From: JALENY01 sp036310185
GTDB taxonomy: Bacteria > Bacillota > Clostridia > Lachnospirales > Lachnospiraceae
Reading direction: 5' to 3'
DNA length: 50,184 nt
NCBI GenBank assembly: GCA_036310185.1
Contig: JAXJSH010000061.1
Span: forward strand, 1-50,184
Position numbers and translations under genes: made by a program. The notes under the pieces are model-generated. The model did not search any database. It was given only the letters and a program-made list of their open reading frames with translations, and was not told the origin of the DNA. Of the stretch, positions 8,211 to 15,823 are shown in pieces. The stretch's first letter is position 1; each line of letters begins with the position of its first letter.

Positions 8211-8730
8211 GTTAACCATTTTAAGAGTGATTTTGATTGTACCTTTTGTTGCATTTATGCTGATGGATCTGGGTTCATGGGCAAAATGGGCTGCTCTTGC
8301 AGTATTTGTGATCGCCAGCCTTACAGACATGCTGGACGGACAGATTGCCAGAAAACATAATCTGGTAACAAACTTTGGAAAATTTATGGATCCGCTGGCG
8401 GATAAACTGCTGGTATGCTCTGCTCTGGTTTGTCTTGTTTCCACAGAGCAGCTGCCGACCGTTGTATGTATCATCATCATTGCCCGCGAATTCGCAATCA
8501 GCGGTTTCCGTCTGGTTGCAGCTGACAATGGCATTGTTATTGCTGCCGGCATCTGGGGCAAACTGAAAACCATATCTCAGATGATCATGATTATTGTATT
8601 GATCGCTGATTTTGGCGGCATTTTTGATACGATCAGCTGGATTCTGATTGTGATCAGTACCGCACTTACCATTATTTCACTGGTTGATTATATCTGGAAG
8701 AACAGACAGGTTTTAAGTATGCAGGATTAA
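8194..8730 (+). CDS. pgsA: CDP-diacylglycerol-glycerol-3-phosphate phosphatidyltransferase
   Basis: This 178-residue membrane enzyme makes phosphatidylglycerol phosphate, the committed step to phosphatidylglycerol. The CDP-alcohol phosphotransferase signature is complete, from D45 (DMLDGQIAR) to the metal-binding GKFMDPLADK ending at D70. Several hydrophobic helices flank it. The start lies inside the end of rimO, preceded by AGGAG, which indicates coupling. Length is normal for the family. Confidence 0.95.
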   Translation: MNLPNKLTILRVILIVPFVAFMLMDLGSWAKWAALAVFVIASLTDMLDGQIARKHNLVTNFGKFMDPLADKLLVCSALVCLVSTEQLPTVVCIIIIAREFAISGFRLVAADNGIVIAAGIWGKLKTISQMIMIIVLIADFGGIFDTISWILIVISTALTIISLVDYIWKNRQVLSMQD

Positions 8731-8765
8731 CAGTCTGGATTTAGCAGACAGGAAGAAGGTTGGAC

Positions 8766-10016
8766 ATGGTAGTTGAATTAGTATGTGTTGGAACAGAACT
8801 GCTGCTTGGCAATATTGTAAATACCAATGGGGCATATCTGGCGGAAATGTGCGCCCGTCTGGGGCTGTCCTGTTTTTACCAGACGGTGGTCGGAGATAAC
8901 GAAGAGCGGATGAGGACCACCATAAAGACAGCGGTTGACCGTTCTGACATTGTGATTCTCTGCGGAGGTCTGGGCCCCACAGAGGATGACCTGACAAAAG
9001 AGATCGCATCCGAGGTAATGGGAAAAAAACTGATCGAAGATGCTCATTCCAGAGAACGGATTCAGGCTTATATGAATAACTACCTGAAGACAAATCCAAA
9101 GATGACACTTACAGAAAACAACTGGAAACAGGCCATGATTCCGGAAGGAGCCATCGTACTGGACAACGCCAACGGCACAGCTCCCGGCATTATCATAGAA
9201 GAAGGCCAGAAAACAGTTGTGCTGCTTCCTGGTCCGCCAAATGAGCTGATTCCCATGTTTGAAAATCAGGTATATCCGTACCTGCGCGAAAAACAGCCGG
9301 AAGTGATTTATTCCAAAATGATCAAAATCTGCGGCGTGGGCGAGAGTATGGCAGAGACCAGAATCAAAGACATGATTGACGCCCAGACCAATCCCACCAT
9401 TGCCACCTATGCAAAAACCGGAGAAGTCCATCTTCGTATTACGGCAAAGGCAAAAGATGAAAAAGAGGCCCGGAAACTGATCAAACCGGTTGTAAAGGAA
9501 TTGAAACAGCGCTTCGGTACCAGCATATATACAACAGACGAGAAAGAGACTCTGGAAGAAGCAGTGATCAAACTGCTGCGGAAAAAAGGACTGATCCTTT
9601 CCACGGCGGAATCCTGCACAGGCGGCATGCTCTCATCCAGACTTATCAATGTTCCGGGCGCGTCCGATGTGTACAAAGAGGGCTTTATCACCTATTCAGA
9701 TAAGGCAAAGCACAAGTATCTGATGGTGAAAAAATCGACCCTGAAAGCGTACAGTGCAGTCAGCAGGAAAACGGCAAAAGAGATGGCAAAGGGATGCTGC
9801 CTCAATACGGGGGCCGATGTAAGTATTGCGGTGACCGGACTTGCCGGTCCGGATGGCGGTACGGAAGAAAAACCGGTAGGGCTTGTGTACATTGCCTGCT
9901 GTTATAAAAAGAAAGTACATGTTCAGGAACTTCATCTCAACGGAAACCGCATGAAGATCCGTGAACAGGCCACAGTCAAGGCATTGACCCTGTTAAGGGA
10001 ATGTATACTGGCTTAA
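8766..10016 (+). CDS. cinA: CinA family nicotinamide-nucleotide amidohydrolase
   Basis: This 416-residue protein joins an N-terminal molybdopterin-binding-like (COG1058, ADP-ribose pyrophosphatase) domain (VCVGTELLLGNIVNTN, then GGLGPTEDDLTKE) to a C-terminal PncC-type domain that deamidates NMN in NAD recycling (STAESCTGG near 279). I chose the ATG at 8766, because the TTG six bases upstream sits directly on the AAGAAGG ribosome binding site. In many Firmicutes recA follows cinA; here cinA is the last gene of the run and overlaps a convergent gene by four bases. Confidence 0.93.
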   Translation: MVVELVCVGTELLLGNIVNTNGAYLAEMCARLGLSCFYQTVVGDNEERMRTTIKTAVDRSDIVILCGGLGPTEDDLTKEIASEVMGKKLIEDAHSRERIQAYMNNYLKTNPKMTLTENNWKQAMIPEGAIVLDNANGTAPGIIIEEGQKTVVLLPGPPNELIPMFENQVYPYLREKQPEVIYSKMIKICGVGESMAETRIKDMIDAQTNPTIATYAKTGEVHLRITAKAKDEKEARKLIKPVVKELKQRFGTSIYTTDEKETLEEAVIKLLRKKGLILSTAESCTGGMLSSRLINVPGASDVYKEGFITYSDKAKHKYLMVKKSTLKAYSAVSRKTAKEMAKGCCLNTGADVSIAVTGLAGPDGGTEEKPVGLVYIACCYKKKVHVQELHLNGNRMKIREQATVKALTLLRECILA

Positions 10017-10294
10017 CGCTTCATCATTTTCATAAGCATGATCATTTTATCCATTTGGGCAATTTCCTCCTGGGACTTGCCCATTTTTAATACTTCAATG
10101 ATCATTTCCATTTCATTGGAAGAAAACTGCATGCCTTTTTCTTTGGAACGGTTTGCGGCCATCATAAGAAAAGGCATCAGATCCGACTGGCTTTTTGTCT
10201 GCTGCTGTCCCTGGGAAGCAAATTGGGAGAGCATTTCCAGCTTTGCGCGGTCGATACCCTGAAGGTTTGGATTGTTCATCCATGACTGATCCAT
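10013..10294 (-). CDS. Small Met/Gln-rich protein of unknown function
   Basis: I do not recognise this 93-residue protein. It is rich in Met, Gln, Lys and Ser, has no membrane segment or signal peptide, and its C-terminal half is strongly helical with clustered methionines (EMEMIIEVLKMGKS, MDKMIMLMKMMKR). GGGGGA lies 6 bases before the ATG, which supports expression. It is convergent with cinA and its stop codon overlaps cinA's end by four bases. The nearest minus-strand genes upstream are the cysteine-rich protein and an S8 peptidase of germination type, so a sporulation-related role is possible but not shown. Confidence 0.7.
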   Translation of the reverse strand: MDQSWMNNPNLQGIDRAKLEMLSQFASQGQQQTKSQSDLMPFLMMAANRSKEKGMQFSSNEMEMIIEVLKMGKSQEEIAQMDKMIMLMKMMKR

Positions 10295-10322
10295 AAAAAT
10301 CCCCCTGCTTTCTTTTATGATC

Positions 10323-10347
10323 GGGGCAGACCAGGTCTGCCCCTTTT
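10323..10347 (+). terminator. Strong plus-strand terminator beyond the 93-aa gene
   Basis: GGGGCAGAC-CAG-GTCTGCCCC is a perfect 9-bp stem with a 3-base loop, followed by TTTTCT on the plus strand. On the minus strand no T-tract follows, so it works in the cinA direction only. I see no closer terminator after cinA, which implies that cinA transcripts run antisense through the whole 93-aa gene before stopping here. Confidence 0.7.
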
Positions 10348-10421
10348 CTATGCTCAGATATTTATCGGAAAGAATGGCTCAGAATATTCTTTTGTGAACA
10401 TCGGGACTGTTGTGGGATGAT

Positions 10422-10670
10422 TTAGCAGCCGCAGTTTCCACCCCATCCGCCGCAGAAGAACAGAAGCAGGATGATCCAGATACAGCTGTTGTCGCCGCAG
10501 GAACCGTTTCTTAAACCGAATCCGCTGCCGCATCCACAGCAGGAGAACAGGATAATCAGCCAGATTAAGGAACAGCAGTCACCGTTGCCGCCAAAAAGTC
10601 CCCAGTTACTTCTTTCATTACATTCGTTGTCGCAGCCACAGCCACAGTTTGTAGCAGTAATATCACTCAT
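10422..10670 (-). CDS. Cysteine/glycine-rich small protein
   Basis: This 82-residue protein has 14 cysteines, mostly in CGC, CC and CGCG clusters (NCGCGCDNEC near the start, FSCCGCGSG in the middle, NCGC at the end). Two short hydrophobic stretches (SLIWLIILF and CIWIILLLFF) separate the clusters. GGAGG sits 8 bases before the ATG at 10670; a longer frame to 10709 lacks a site and is rejected. It resembles small Clostridia proteins that databases label chorion-class high-cysteine proteins, a name that says nothing about function. A cross-linked spore coat part or a metal-binding membrane peptide are both possible. It lies 63 bases downstream of the S8 peptidase stop and is probably transcribed with it. 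Confidence 0.7.
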   Translation of the reverse strand: MSDITATNCGCGCDNECNERSNWGLFGGNGDCCSLIWLIILFSCCGCGSGFGLRNGSCGDNSCIWIILLLFFCGGWGGNCGC

Positions 10671-10733
10671 GATTAAATCCTCCAATTGTTTTGCTTTACA
10701 CTTCATCATATGTGGGAATCATGAGATTTGCTA

Positions 10734-12431
10734 CTAACTGATCAGCGTAGTAAAAATATTATAGACATTTAATTTTCCATACCCCCATTCCCGGTTGGGA
10801 TATTCGATTCCGGGATCACGGGTGGCGCCGCGTATCAGATAGGAATTCATATTCAGATTGTTGAGCGGGTGAGGATTCGGAAGTTCCATGCTCCATTGCT
10901 GAATCAGGGCGATGCTGCCTGCCAAAATGGCCGCTGCAGCACTGGAACCGGTCTGATTGTGATAACCGCCCCCAAGTGCGGGGCCGGTAATGTTGACACC
11001 GGGGGAAGTCAGGTTGGGCTTTATTTCGCCGTTTCTTGCATAACCTCTTCCGGAGTGGATATACAGGCTTTGATTTTCTGCGTTATAGGCGGCGGTCGTG
11101 ATGGCATCTTCTGTGTTTGCCGGCACGGTCAGTGTTGTATTCGGATTGGGATTTAAAAACCGTACATCCTGTTCCAGTATACCGGTTATGGGCAGCCACA
11201 TATGAAAGGATGCCGGATTATCAATTTTGTTGTTTACGCGAATGATCCAGCTGCCCGGAGTTGGATTTTGAAAACGGAACACGATCAGCGGATCCCCTCC
11301 GCTTTCCGAGACCACGGAAAAGGAAATGGTGATAACGGTCTGCTCCAGTATAAAAGAGACCGTTTCTGTTTTTCCGGGTCTTGAAGTAATCGGTGCGATC
11401 TGGGTGCCGATCGGGCTTTGAAAGCCCACAGAGAGCAAAGAAAAACCGGAGCCCCACAGTTCGGCAACAAATCCGGTCGTGTTTTCCGGAATCAGTATTT
11501 CAACTGAATCGCTGTTTCCATTTTCCAACATGTGATAGTAATGATGTCCCCGTCCGCCCTCGTTGCCCCCTGCAACTGCAAAAATAGTGTAACTGATGTA
11601 GGAAAGATAGGAAATCATTCCGGATAAAGGACTGTTTCCGGCATGATCGCCCTGATTTGTGCCAAGTCCGATGCAGATGGTCAGAGGAAGCTGAAGCTGG
11701 TCCGCCTGCAGCATTAAATAATTCAGCGCCATCATCAGATCATTTTCCTGAAATACGACAGCATCACGGGAAGCAAAATAATAGTCGAGCAGGTACTGTT
11801 TGGCGGGTTTCAGTTTGACCATACATATGCGCGCATCATATGCGACTCCCGTGAAATCGGATTCCGGATCGGGGGTGCCGGCGGCAGCACCGGCCAGAAA
11901 AGTACCGTGGCCGTCTGTATCCGTGCTGGGAACGACTGATTTGGGATCCGGGGAACGAAGGGCTTCGTTTATCTGTTCTTCCGTGTAGAAGGTACCATAG
12001 TGAAAGGGATTGGTTTCTGCGCCGTCCTGTATGGTCTGATCCCAGATACCGGCAATCCGGGTTCGGCCCGATGCATCCAGAAAAGCCGGATGGGTGTAAT
12101 CAATTCCCGTATCCAGAAATCCGATCAGCATACCTTTTCCGCTCAGATTCAGGTTGGGCTGGGTCTGGACCTGGATGATGCCTGAATTTTCCAGGCTTAC
12201 GGTGCTTAGGGTGGTGAAAAGTTTTGGAATAAAAGGGTACGTATTAAATACTTCCCCCACATTGGGCGCGATAAAAGGAGGATAGCTGGATCTGGAATGT
12301 ACCAGCATATATCTGCTGTCCAGAAACTGAGCGCCGTAGTCCCGGAACTGTTCCAGAACCCCGGGCAGGTTATAGGGCAGGATAAAGTCATGATAATCTT
12401 CCGATAGAATCTGTTCTGTCAGACTTGCCAT
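10734..12431 (-). CDS. S8 subtilisin-like peptidase, Csp (germination) type
   Basis: This 565-residue peptidase has an intact Asp-His-Ser triad: D107 (GFLDTGIDYTH), H175 (DGHGTFLAG) and S497 (in TGSSAAAA); N290 (VAGGNEGG) is the oxyanion residue. A long insert of about 150 residues separates N290 from the serine-bearing segment, as in the Csp family. It has no signal peptide. In clostridial spores Csp proteases activate the cortex hydrolase SleC during germination; no sleC is in this window, so the role is inferred from family only. The serine motif GSS-A-A-A-A departs from the usual GTSMAAP. No strong ribosome binding site precedes the ATG. It is divergent from a second S8 gene. Confidence 0.88.
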   Translation of the reverse strand: MASLTEQILSEDYHDFILPYNLPGVLEQFRDYGAQFLDSRYMLVHSRSSYPPFIAPNVGEVFNTYPFIPKLFTTLSTVSLENSGIIQVQTQPNLNLSGKGMLIGFLDTGIDYTHPAFLDASGRTRIAGIWDQTIQDGAETNPFHYGTFYTEEQINEALRSPDPKSVVPSTDTDGHGTFLAGAAAGTPDPESDFTGVAYDARICMVKLKPAKQYLLDYYFASRDAVVFQENDLMMALNYLMLQADQLQLPLTICIGLGTNQGDHAGNSPLSGMISYLSYISYTIFAVAGGNEGGRGHHYYHMLENGNSDSVEILIPENTTGFVAELWGSGFSLLSVGFQSPIGTQIAPITSRPGKTETVSFILEQTVITISFSVVSESGGDPLIVFRFQNPTPGSWIIRVNNKIDNPASFHMWLPITGILEQDVRFLNPNPNTTLTVPANTEDAITTAAYNAENQSLYIHSGRGYARNGEIKPNLTSPGVNITGPALGGGYHNQTGSSAAAAILAGSIALIQQWSMELPNPHPLNNLNMNSYLIRGATRDPGIEYPNREWGYGKLNVYNIFTTLIS

Positions 12432-12447
12432 TGAATCATACCGTTTT

Positions 12448-12470
12448 ATGTAACTGCTCAGAAGGTGCCA
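12448..12470 (+). repeat. Dispersed motif, copy 2
   Basis: ATGTAACTGCTCAGAAGG followed by TGCCA matches the stretch at 42653-42675 at all but about four positions, and shares TCAGAAGGTGCCA exactly with 4776-4788. It lies between the two divergent S8 genes. The rest of the 194-base gap (12432-12625) has no ORF I would call and no clear housekeeping promoter. Confidence 0.5.
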
Positions 12471-12625
12471 ACACCGCTATTTTGGTATTTTTTGAAGGGC
12501 ACTTTCCGAATCGTTACTCCTTTTTCTGTTTAAAAAATCATATGGTCAGATTCCGGCAGATAGAACCGGATTGTGAGAATGGGGAAGAGACATATCCATT
12601 TAAAGCCCAGTCGAATATTATAATT

Positions 12626-13474
12626 ATGAAAATGTATCTGGTGATTATCATGATCTATTCGGGAAAAGGTGTGACGGCAGCCGTTCTGGATACCGGAATC
12701 AATCCGCATATGGATTTTGATCATAGAATTGTATATTTCAAAGATTTTCTGAAGGGGCAGAAATCCCCTTATGATGACAATGGACACGGCACCCATGTGG
12801 CCGGGATACTGGCGGGCAGCGGCGCGGCTTCTCTTGGAAAATACAAAGGTGTTGCGCCCGGATGCAATATTGTAGCCTTAAAGATTCTGGACCAGAAAGG
12901 GCTGGGCAACAGTGAAAATCTGATCAAATCCATCCAGTGGCTGATCGAAAATCACAGAAAATATGGGATACGCATCGTCAACATTTCAGTCGGCGGTATC
13001 AACAGCGAGGAGAATAATCAAAAAGCGATCAATGCGTACGCGGACCGGCTGTGGGAGGAAGGCGTGGTCGTGGTGGCGGCAGCAGGAAATGGAGGCCCCG
13101 ATTCGGCCACGATCACAGCTCCCGGCAGCAGCTGCAAAGTTATCACGGTGGGTTCCAGTGATATGATTTACGAGAAAAAAGGTGCATCCGGACGGGGGCC
13201 GGTGGGAAACTGCCTGTTCAAGCCGGATATTGTTGCGCCGGGGAACCGGATCATTTCCTGCAGCGGCAGGAACAGTTATATGGAAAAGAGCGGCACTTCC
13301 ATGTCCACGCCCCGGGTGGCGGGGGCAATCGCCCTTTTGGTGGAAAAAGAACCCGAACTGACAAACGAAGAAATCAAATACCGCCTCTGTCAGACCTCGG
13401 ATAATTTGTATCTGAGCCGCAATATTCAGGGATGCGGACAGCTGAATATAAAAAAATTACTCTCTTTTTTGTGA
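12626..13474 (+). CDS. Short S8 subtilisin-like peptidase
   Basis: This compact subtilase (282 residues from this start) keeps every catalytic feature: D22 (AVLDTGINPH), H54 (NGHGTHVAG), oxyanion N155 (AAAGNGGP) and S225 (SGTSMSTP). It has no prodomain and no recognisable secretion signal, so it probably acts inside the cell or spore. The start is uncertain: the frame is open back to 12425, but no convincing ribosome binding site precedes any ATG. The ATG at 12650 has GGTGAT a few bases upstream and would give a protein opening MIYSGKGVTAAV. It resembles the short S8 peptidases found in several copies in Lachnospiraceae. The gene faces away from the 565-residue S8 gene. Confidence 0.85.
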   Translation: MKMYLVIIMIYSGKGVTAAVLDTGINPHMDFDHRIVYFKDFLKGQKSPYDDNGHGTHVAGILAGSGAASLGKYKGVAPGCNIVALKILDQKGLGNSENLIKSIQWLIENHRKYGIRIVNISVGGINSEENNQKAINAYADRLWEEGVVVVAAAGNGGPDSATITAPGSSCKVITVGSSDMIYEKKGASGRGPVGNCLFKPDIVAPGNRIISCSGRNSYMEKSGTSMSTPRVAGAIALLVEKEPELTNEEIKYRLCQTSDNLYLSRNIQGCGQLNIKKLLSFL

Positions 13475-13479
13475 AAGTC

Positions 13480-13508
13480 TTGACAAGGATTGTGTGATTG
13501 TATACAAT
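13480..13508 (+). promoter_or_regulatory. Promoter of the citrate synthase operon
   Basis: TTGACA (13480-13485), a 17-base spacer and TACAAT (13503-13508) form a near-consensus promoter. The -10 hexamer is the right half of a palindromic operator (13497-13508), so repressor binding would block polymerase directly. Confidence 0.8.
13497..13508. promoter_or_regulatory. Operator 1 (TTGTATACAA type)
   Basis: ATTGTATACAAT is a perfect 12-bp palindrome covering the -10 element. TTGTATACAA-like sites are typical of FadR/VanR-group GntR repressors, and a GntR gene of this group is the second gene of the operon. With flanks it reads GTGATTGTATACAA, the same 14-mer found inverted at operator 2. Confidence 0.75.
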
Positions 13509-13523
13509 AAAACAAATTGCATG

Positions 13524-13535
13524 GTTGTATACAAT
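13524..13535. promoter_or_regulatory. Operator 2 (TTGTATACAA type)
   Basis: GTTGTATACAAT repeats the TTGTATACAA core 27 bp (centre to centre) downstream of operator 1, just past the predicted transcription start. Read on the minus strand it shares GTGATTGTATACAA with operator 1. Two sites would allow two repressor dimers to bind and lock the promoter. Confidence 0.75.
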
Positions 13536-13564
13536 CACGCAATGTCAGTACGAGGAGGACTATT

Positions 13565-14956
13565 ATGGAAAACAGAGCTGTTAAAATGAATGAGCACACA
13601 AATCTGCTTCAGTTGGAGGAGCATATGTATCCTTTGGTTGATGTGAAAAAACCGAATGTATTCCGGAATCTTTTCCCTTATGATGAAATTCCGAAAATTG
13701 CGTTCAATGACCGTATTGTACCACATCATATGCCGGATGAGATCTGGATCACCGACACCACATTCCGTGATGGTCAGCAGTCCAGAGCGCCTTATACAAC
13801 AGAACAGATCGTAACGCTTTATGATTATCTGCACAAGCTGGGCGGACCAAACGGAAAAATCCGTCAGAGTGAGTTTTTCTTATACAGCAAAAAAGACCGG
13901 GACGCCGTATACAAATGTATGGAGCGCGGCTATAAATTCCCGGAAGTGACCAGCTGGATCCGTGCCAGCAAGAAAGATTTTGAACTGGTGCGTGAGATTG
14001 GCCTGAAAGAAACCGGTATTCTGGTAAGCTGTTCCGATTATCATATTTTCTACAAAATGAAAATGACAAGAAAACAGGCAATGGAGCATTACTTAAGTGT
14101 GATCCGCGAATGTCTGGAAACCGGTGTCAGCCCCAGATGCCATCTGGAGGATATCACGAGAGCGGATATTTATGGCTATGTCATTCCGTTCTGTCTGGAA
14201 CTGACAAAACTGATGGAAGAGTACAAGATTCCGATCAAAGTTCGCTGCTGTGATACCATGGGTTATGGCGTCAATTATGCCGGTGCAGTGATCCCGCGTT
14301 CCGTACAGGGTATCATTTACGGTATTATGACCCATGCGGGCTTCCCGTCTGAACTGATCGAGTGGCATGGACACAATGATTTTTACAAAGCAGTCAGCAA
14401 CTCCACAACTGCATGGCTGTACGGCGCATCTGGCGTTAACTGTTCCCTGTTCGGTATCGGTGAGAGAACCGGAAATACGCCGCTTGAGGCCATGGTATTT
14501 GAGTATGCACAGCTTCGAGGCAGCCTGGACGGCATGGATACCACCGTTATCACAGAACTGGCTGAGTATTATGAAAAAGAGATCGGATACCGCGTTCCGT
14601 CCAGAACCCCGTTTGTGGGAAGAAGCTTTAATATTACAAGAGCCGGTATTCACGCAGATGGACTTTTGAAGAACGAAGAGATCTACAATATTTTTGATAC
14701 GGAAAAATTCCTGAATCGTCCGGTTCAGGTGGCAGTTTCCAATACTTCCGGTCTGGCAGGTATTGCACACTGGGTAAATACCCATTATCGTCTGACCGGT
14801 GATAAACAGATTGAAAAGAACGGTGAACTGGCTGTGATGGTCAAGGCATGGGTGGACAAAGAATACGAAGACGGCCGTGTGACCGTGCTGACCGATGAAG
14901 AACTGGAAGCAGTTGTGAATGATGCCTGCAAAACATTGAATATTACGCTGGCATAA
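13565..14956 (+). CDS. (Re)-citrate synthase, HMGL-like family
   Basis: This 463-residue enzyme belongs to the DRE-TIM metallolyase family with isopropylmalate and homocitrate synthases. The signature DTTFRDGQQS starts at D64, and the metal-ligand motif HGHND lies in EWHGHNDF. It most resembles the clostridial Re-type citrate synthase, which condenses acetyl-CoA and oxaloacetate in anaerobes that lack the usual Si-enzyme. The nearby isocitrate dehydrogenase gene favours citrate over homocitrate or isopropylmalate as product, though assignment by context is inference. No aconitase gene is present in the window. GAGGAGG sits 7 bases before this ATG. The gene is controlled by two palindromic operators and followed after 12 bases by a GntR gene. 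Confidence 0.85.
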   Translation: MENRAVKMNEHTNLLQLEEHMYPLVDVKKPNVFRNLFPYDEIPKIAFNDRIVPHHMPDEIWITDTTFRDGQQSRAPYTTEQIVTLYDYLHKLGGPNGKIRQSEFFLYSKKDRDAVYKCMERGYKFPEVTSWIRASKKDFELVREIGLKETGILVSCSDYHIFYKMKMTRKQAMEHYLSVIRECLETGVSPRCHLEDITRADIYGYVIPFCLELTKLMEEYKIPIKVRCCDTMGYGVNYAGAVIPRSVQGIIYGIMTHAGFPSELIEWHGHNDFYKAVSNSTTAWLYGASGVNCSLFGIGERTGNTPLEAMVFEYAQLRGSLDGMDTTVITELAEYYEKEIGYRVPSRTPFVGRSFNITRAGIHADGLLKNEEIYNIFDTEKFLNRPVQVAVSNTSGLAGIAHWVNTHYRLTGDKQIEKNGELAVMVKAWVDKEYEDGRVTVLTDEELEAVVNDACKTLNITLA

Positions 14957-14968
14957 GGAGGAAAAACA

Positions 14969-15640
14969 ATGACGATTCAGAATAATTCCCTGCGATCCCA
15001 GGTGTTTGCAAGAATTCGTCAGGATATTCTGTGTGGAAAATATCACCGTGGAGATGAATTGACCGAGGCCGCACTGGGTGCGGAACTTGGGGTATCAAGA
15101 ACGCCGGTGCGGGAGGCCTTAAGACAGCTGGCGCTGGAGGGACTGGTTGAGCTGGTTCCAAATAAGGGCGCTTTTGTGACAGGCATTTCCGCGAAGGATG
15201 TAAAAGATATCTATATGATTCGCTCCAAACTGGAAGGCCTCTGTGCCAGATGGGCGGCAGAACATATCACGGAGAAACAGCTGGAAGATATGGAGGAAAT
15301 CATGTATCTGTCCCAGTATCATGCACAGAAGGAACATTATGACCAGGTATTTGAACTGGACGGACGTTTCCATGAACTTTTATATGAGGCATCCCACAGC
15401 CGCATTCTGGCACACGAACTGTCTGATTTTCATCAGTACGTCCAGATGGTGCGCAAAATCTCCATTACGGATCGGATCCGTTCCAGAAAATCAAATGAAG
15501 AGCATCAGAACATTGTGGAAGCGCTTCGGGCCAGAGATCAGGATCGGGCGGAACAGCTGGCAACTCAGCATATCCTGAATACCATGGAAAATATCAGCCA
15601 CTATGATATCGAGACCATGCTGGAGATGGAAAAGCAGTAG
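14969..15640 (+). CDS. GntR/FadR-family transcriptional regulator
   Basis: This 223-residue regulator has an N-terminal winged-helix GntR domain (SQVFARIRQDILCGKYHRGDELTEAALGA..., with the recognition segment GVSRTPVREALRQLALEGLVE) and a C-terminal all-helical FCD ligand domain (about 75-215) with the usual metal-binding Asp/His pattern (ELDGRFHELLYEAS, then the region around EEHQNIVEAL). It starts 12 bases after the citrate synthase stop with AAGGAGG. Its own operon carries two TTGTATACAA sites, so it very probably represses the operon and itself. The ligand is unknown; citrate or another TCA intermediate is a fair guess. Confidence 0.9.
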   Translation: MTIQNNSLRSQVFARIRQDILCGKYHRGDELTEAALGAELGVSRTPVREALRQLALEGLVELVPNKGAFVTGISAKDVKDIYMIRSKLEGLCARWAAEHITEKQLEDMEEIMYLSQYHAQKEHYDQVFELDGRFHELLYEASHSRILAHELSDFHQYVQMVRKISITDRIRSRKSNEEHQNIVEALRARDQDRAEQLATQHILNTMENISHYDIETMLEMEKQ

Positions 15641-15677
15641 GCAGAATTGTTCCGGAACAGCAGGTCATATGGAAGTT

Positions 15678-15709
15678 TTGACTGAAAATGCTGAAATTAG
15701 TGATATAAA
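15678..15709 (+). promoter_or_regulatory. Candidate promoter of icd
   Basis: TTGACT (15678-15683) is followed by GATATAAAAT; the best -10 hexamers (GATATA or TATAAA) give spacers of 18 or 20 bases, so the match is only fair. It lies between the GntR stop and icd, a gap of 183 bases that also holds the 12-bp palindrome TGTTCCGGAACA at 15648-15659. No TTGTATACAA operator is present here. Confidence 0.4.
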
Positions 15710-15778
15710 ATCGTGAAAACAAAGATGGAAAAAGGACAGCAAATCAGATAGAATATAGTACGACAGCAAGAAAGCAGG

Positions 15779-15823
15779 AAAGGAGTATATCATATCAGAA
15801 AAACAGATATGATAGAAAAAATT
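15779..15823 (+). promoter_or_regulatory. Shine-Dalgarno, hairpin spacer and start of icd
   Basis: A strong Shine-Dalgarno AAAGGAG ends at 15785, but the expected ATG (15824) is 38 bases away. The gap holds a perfect 9-bp inverted repeat, TATCATATC (15788-15796) and GATATGATA (15806-15814), with a 9-base loop. If this 27-base hairpin folds, the unpaired distance from the Shine-Dalgarno to ATG 15824 falls to about 11 bases, close to normal. The in-frame ATG at 15809 would then be buried in the stem. This resembles the known phage T4 cases where a hairpin brings the site and start codon together. Confidence 0.55.

Noticed and set aside
12425..12625. 67-residue N-terminal extension of the short S8 peptidase
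   Set aside because: It overlaps the start of the divergent gene and a dispersed repeat, has no ribosome binding site, and does not look like a subtilase prodomain.
14093..15046. 317-codon minus-strand open frame
   Set aside because: Antisense to the citrate synthase gene, no ribosome binding site, and it crosses the start of the GntR gene.
15648..15659. TGTTCCGGAACA as a LexA box
   Set aside because: The half-sites have the wrong spacing and orientation for GAAC-N4-GTTC, and icd is not an SOS gene.
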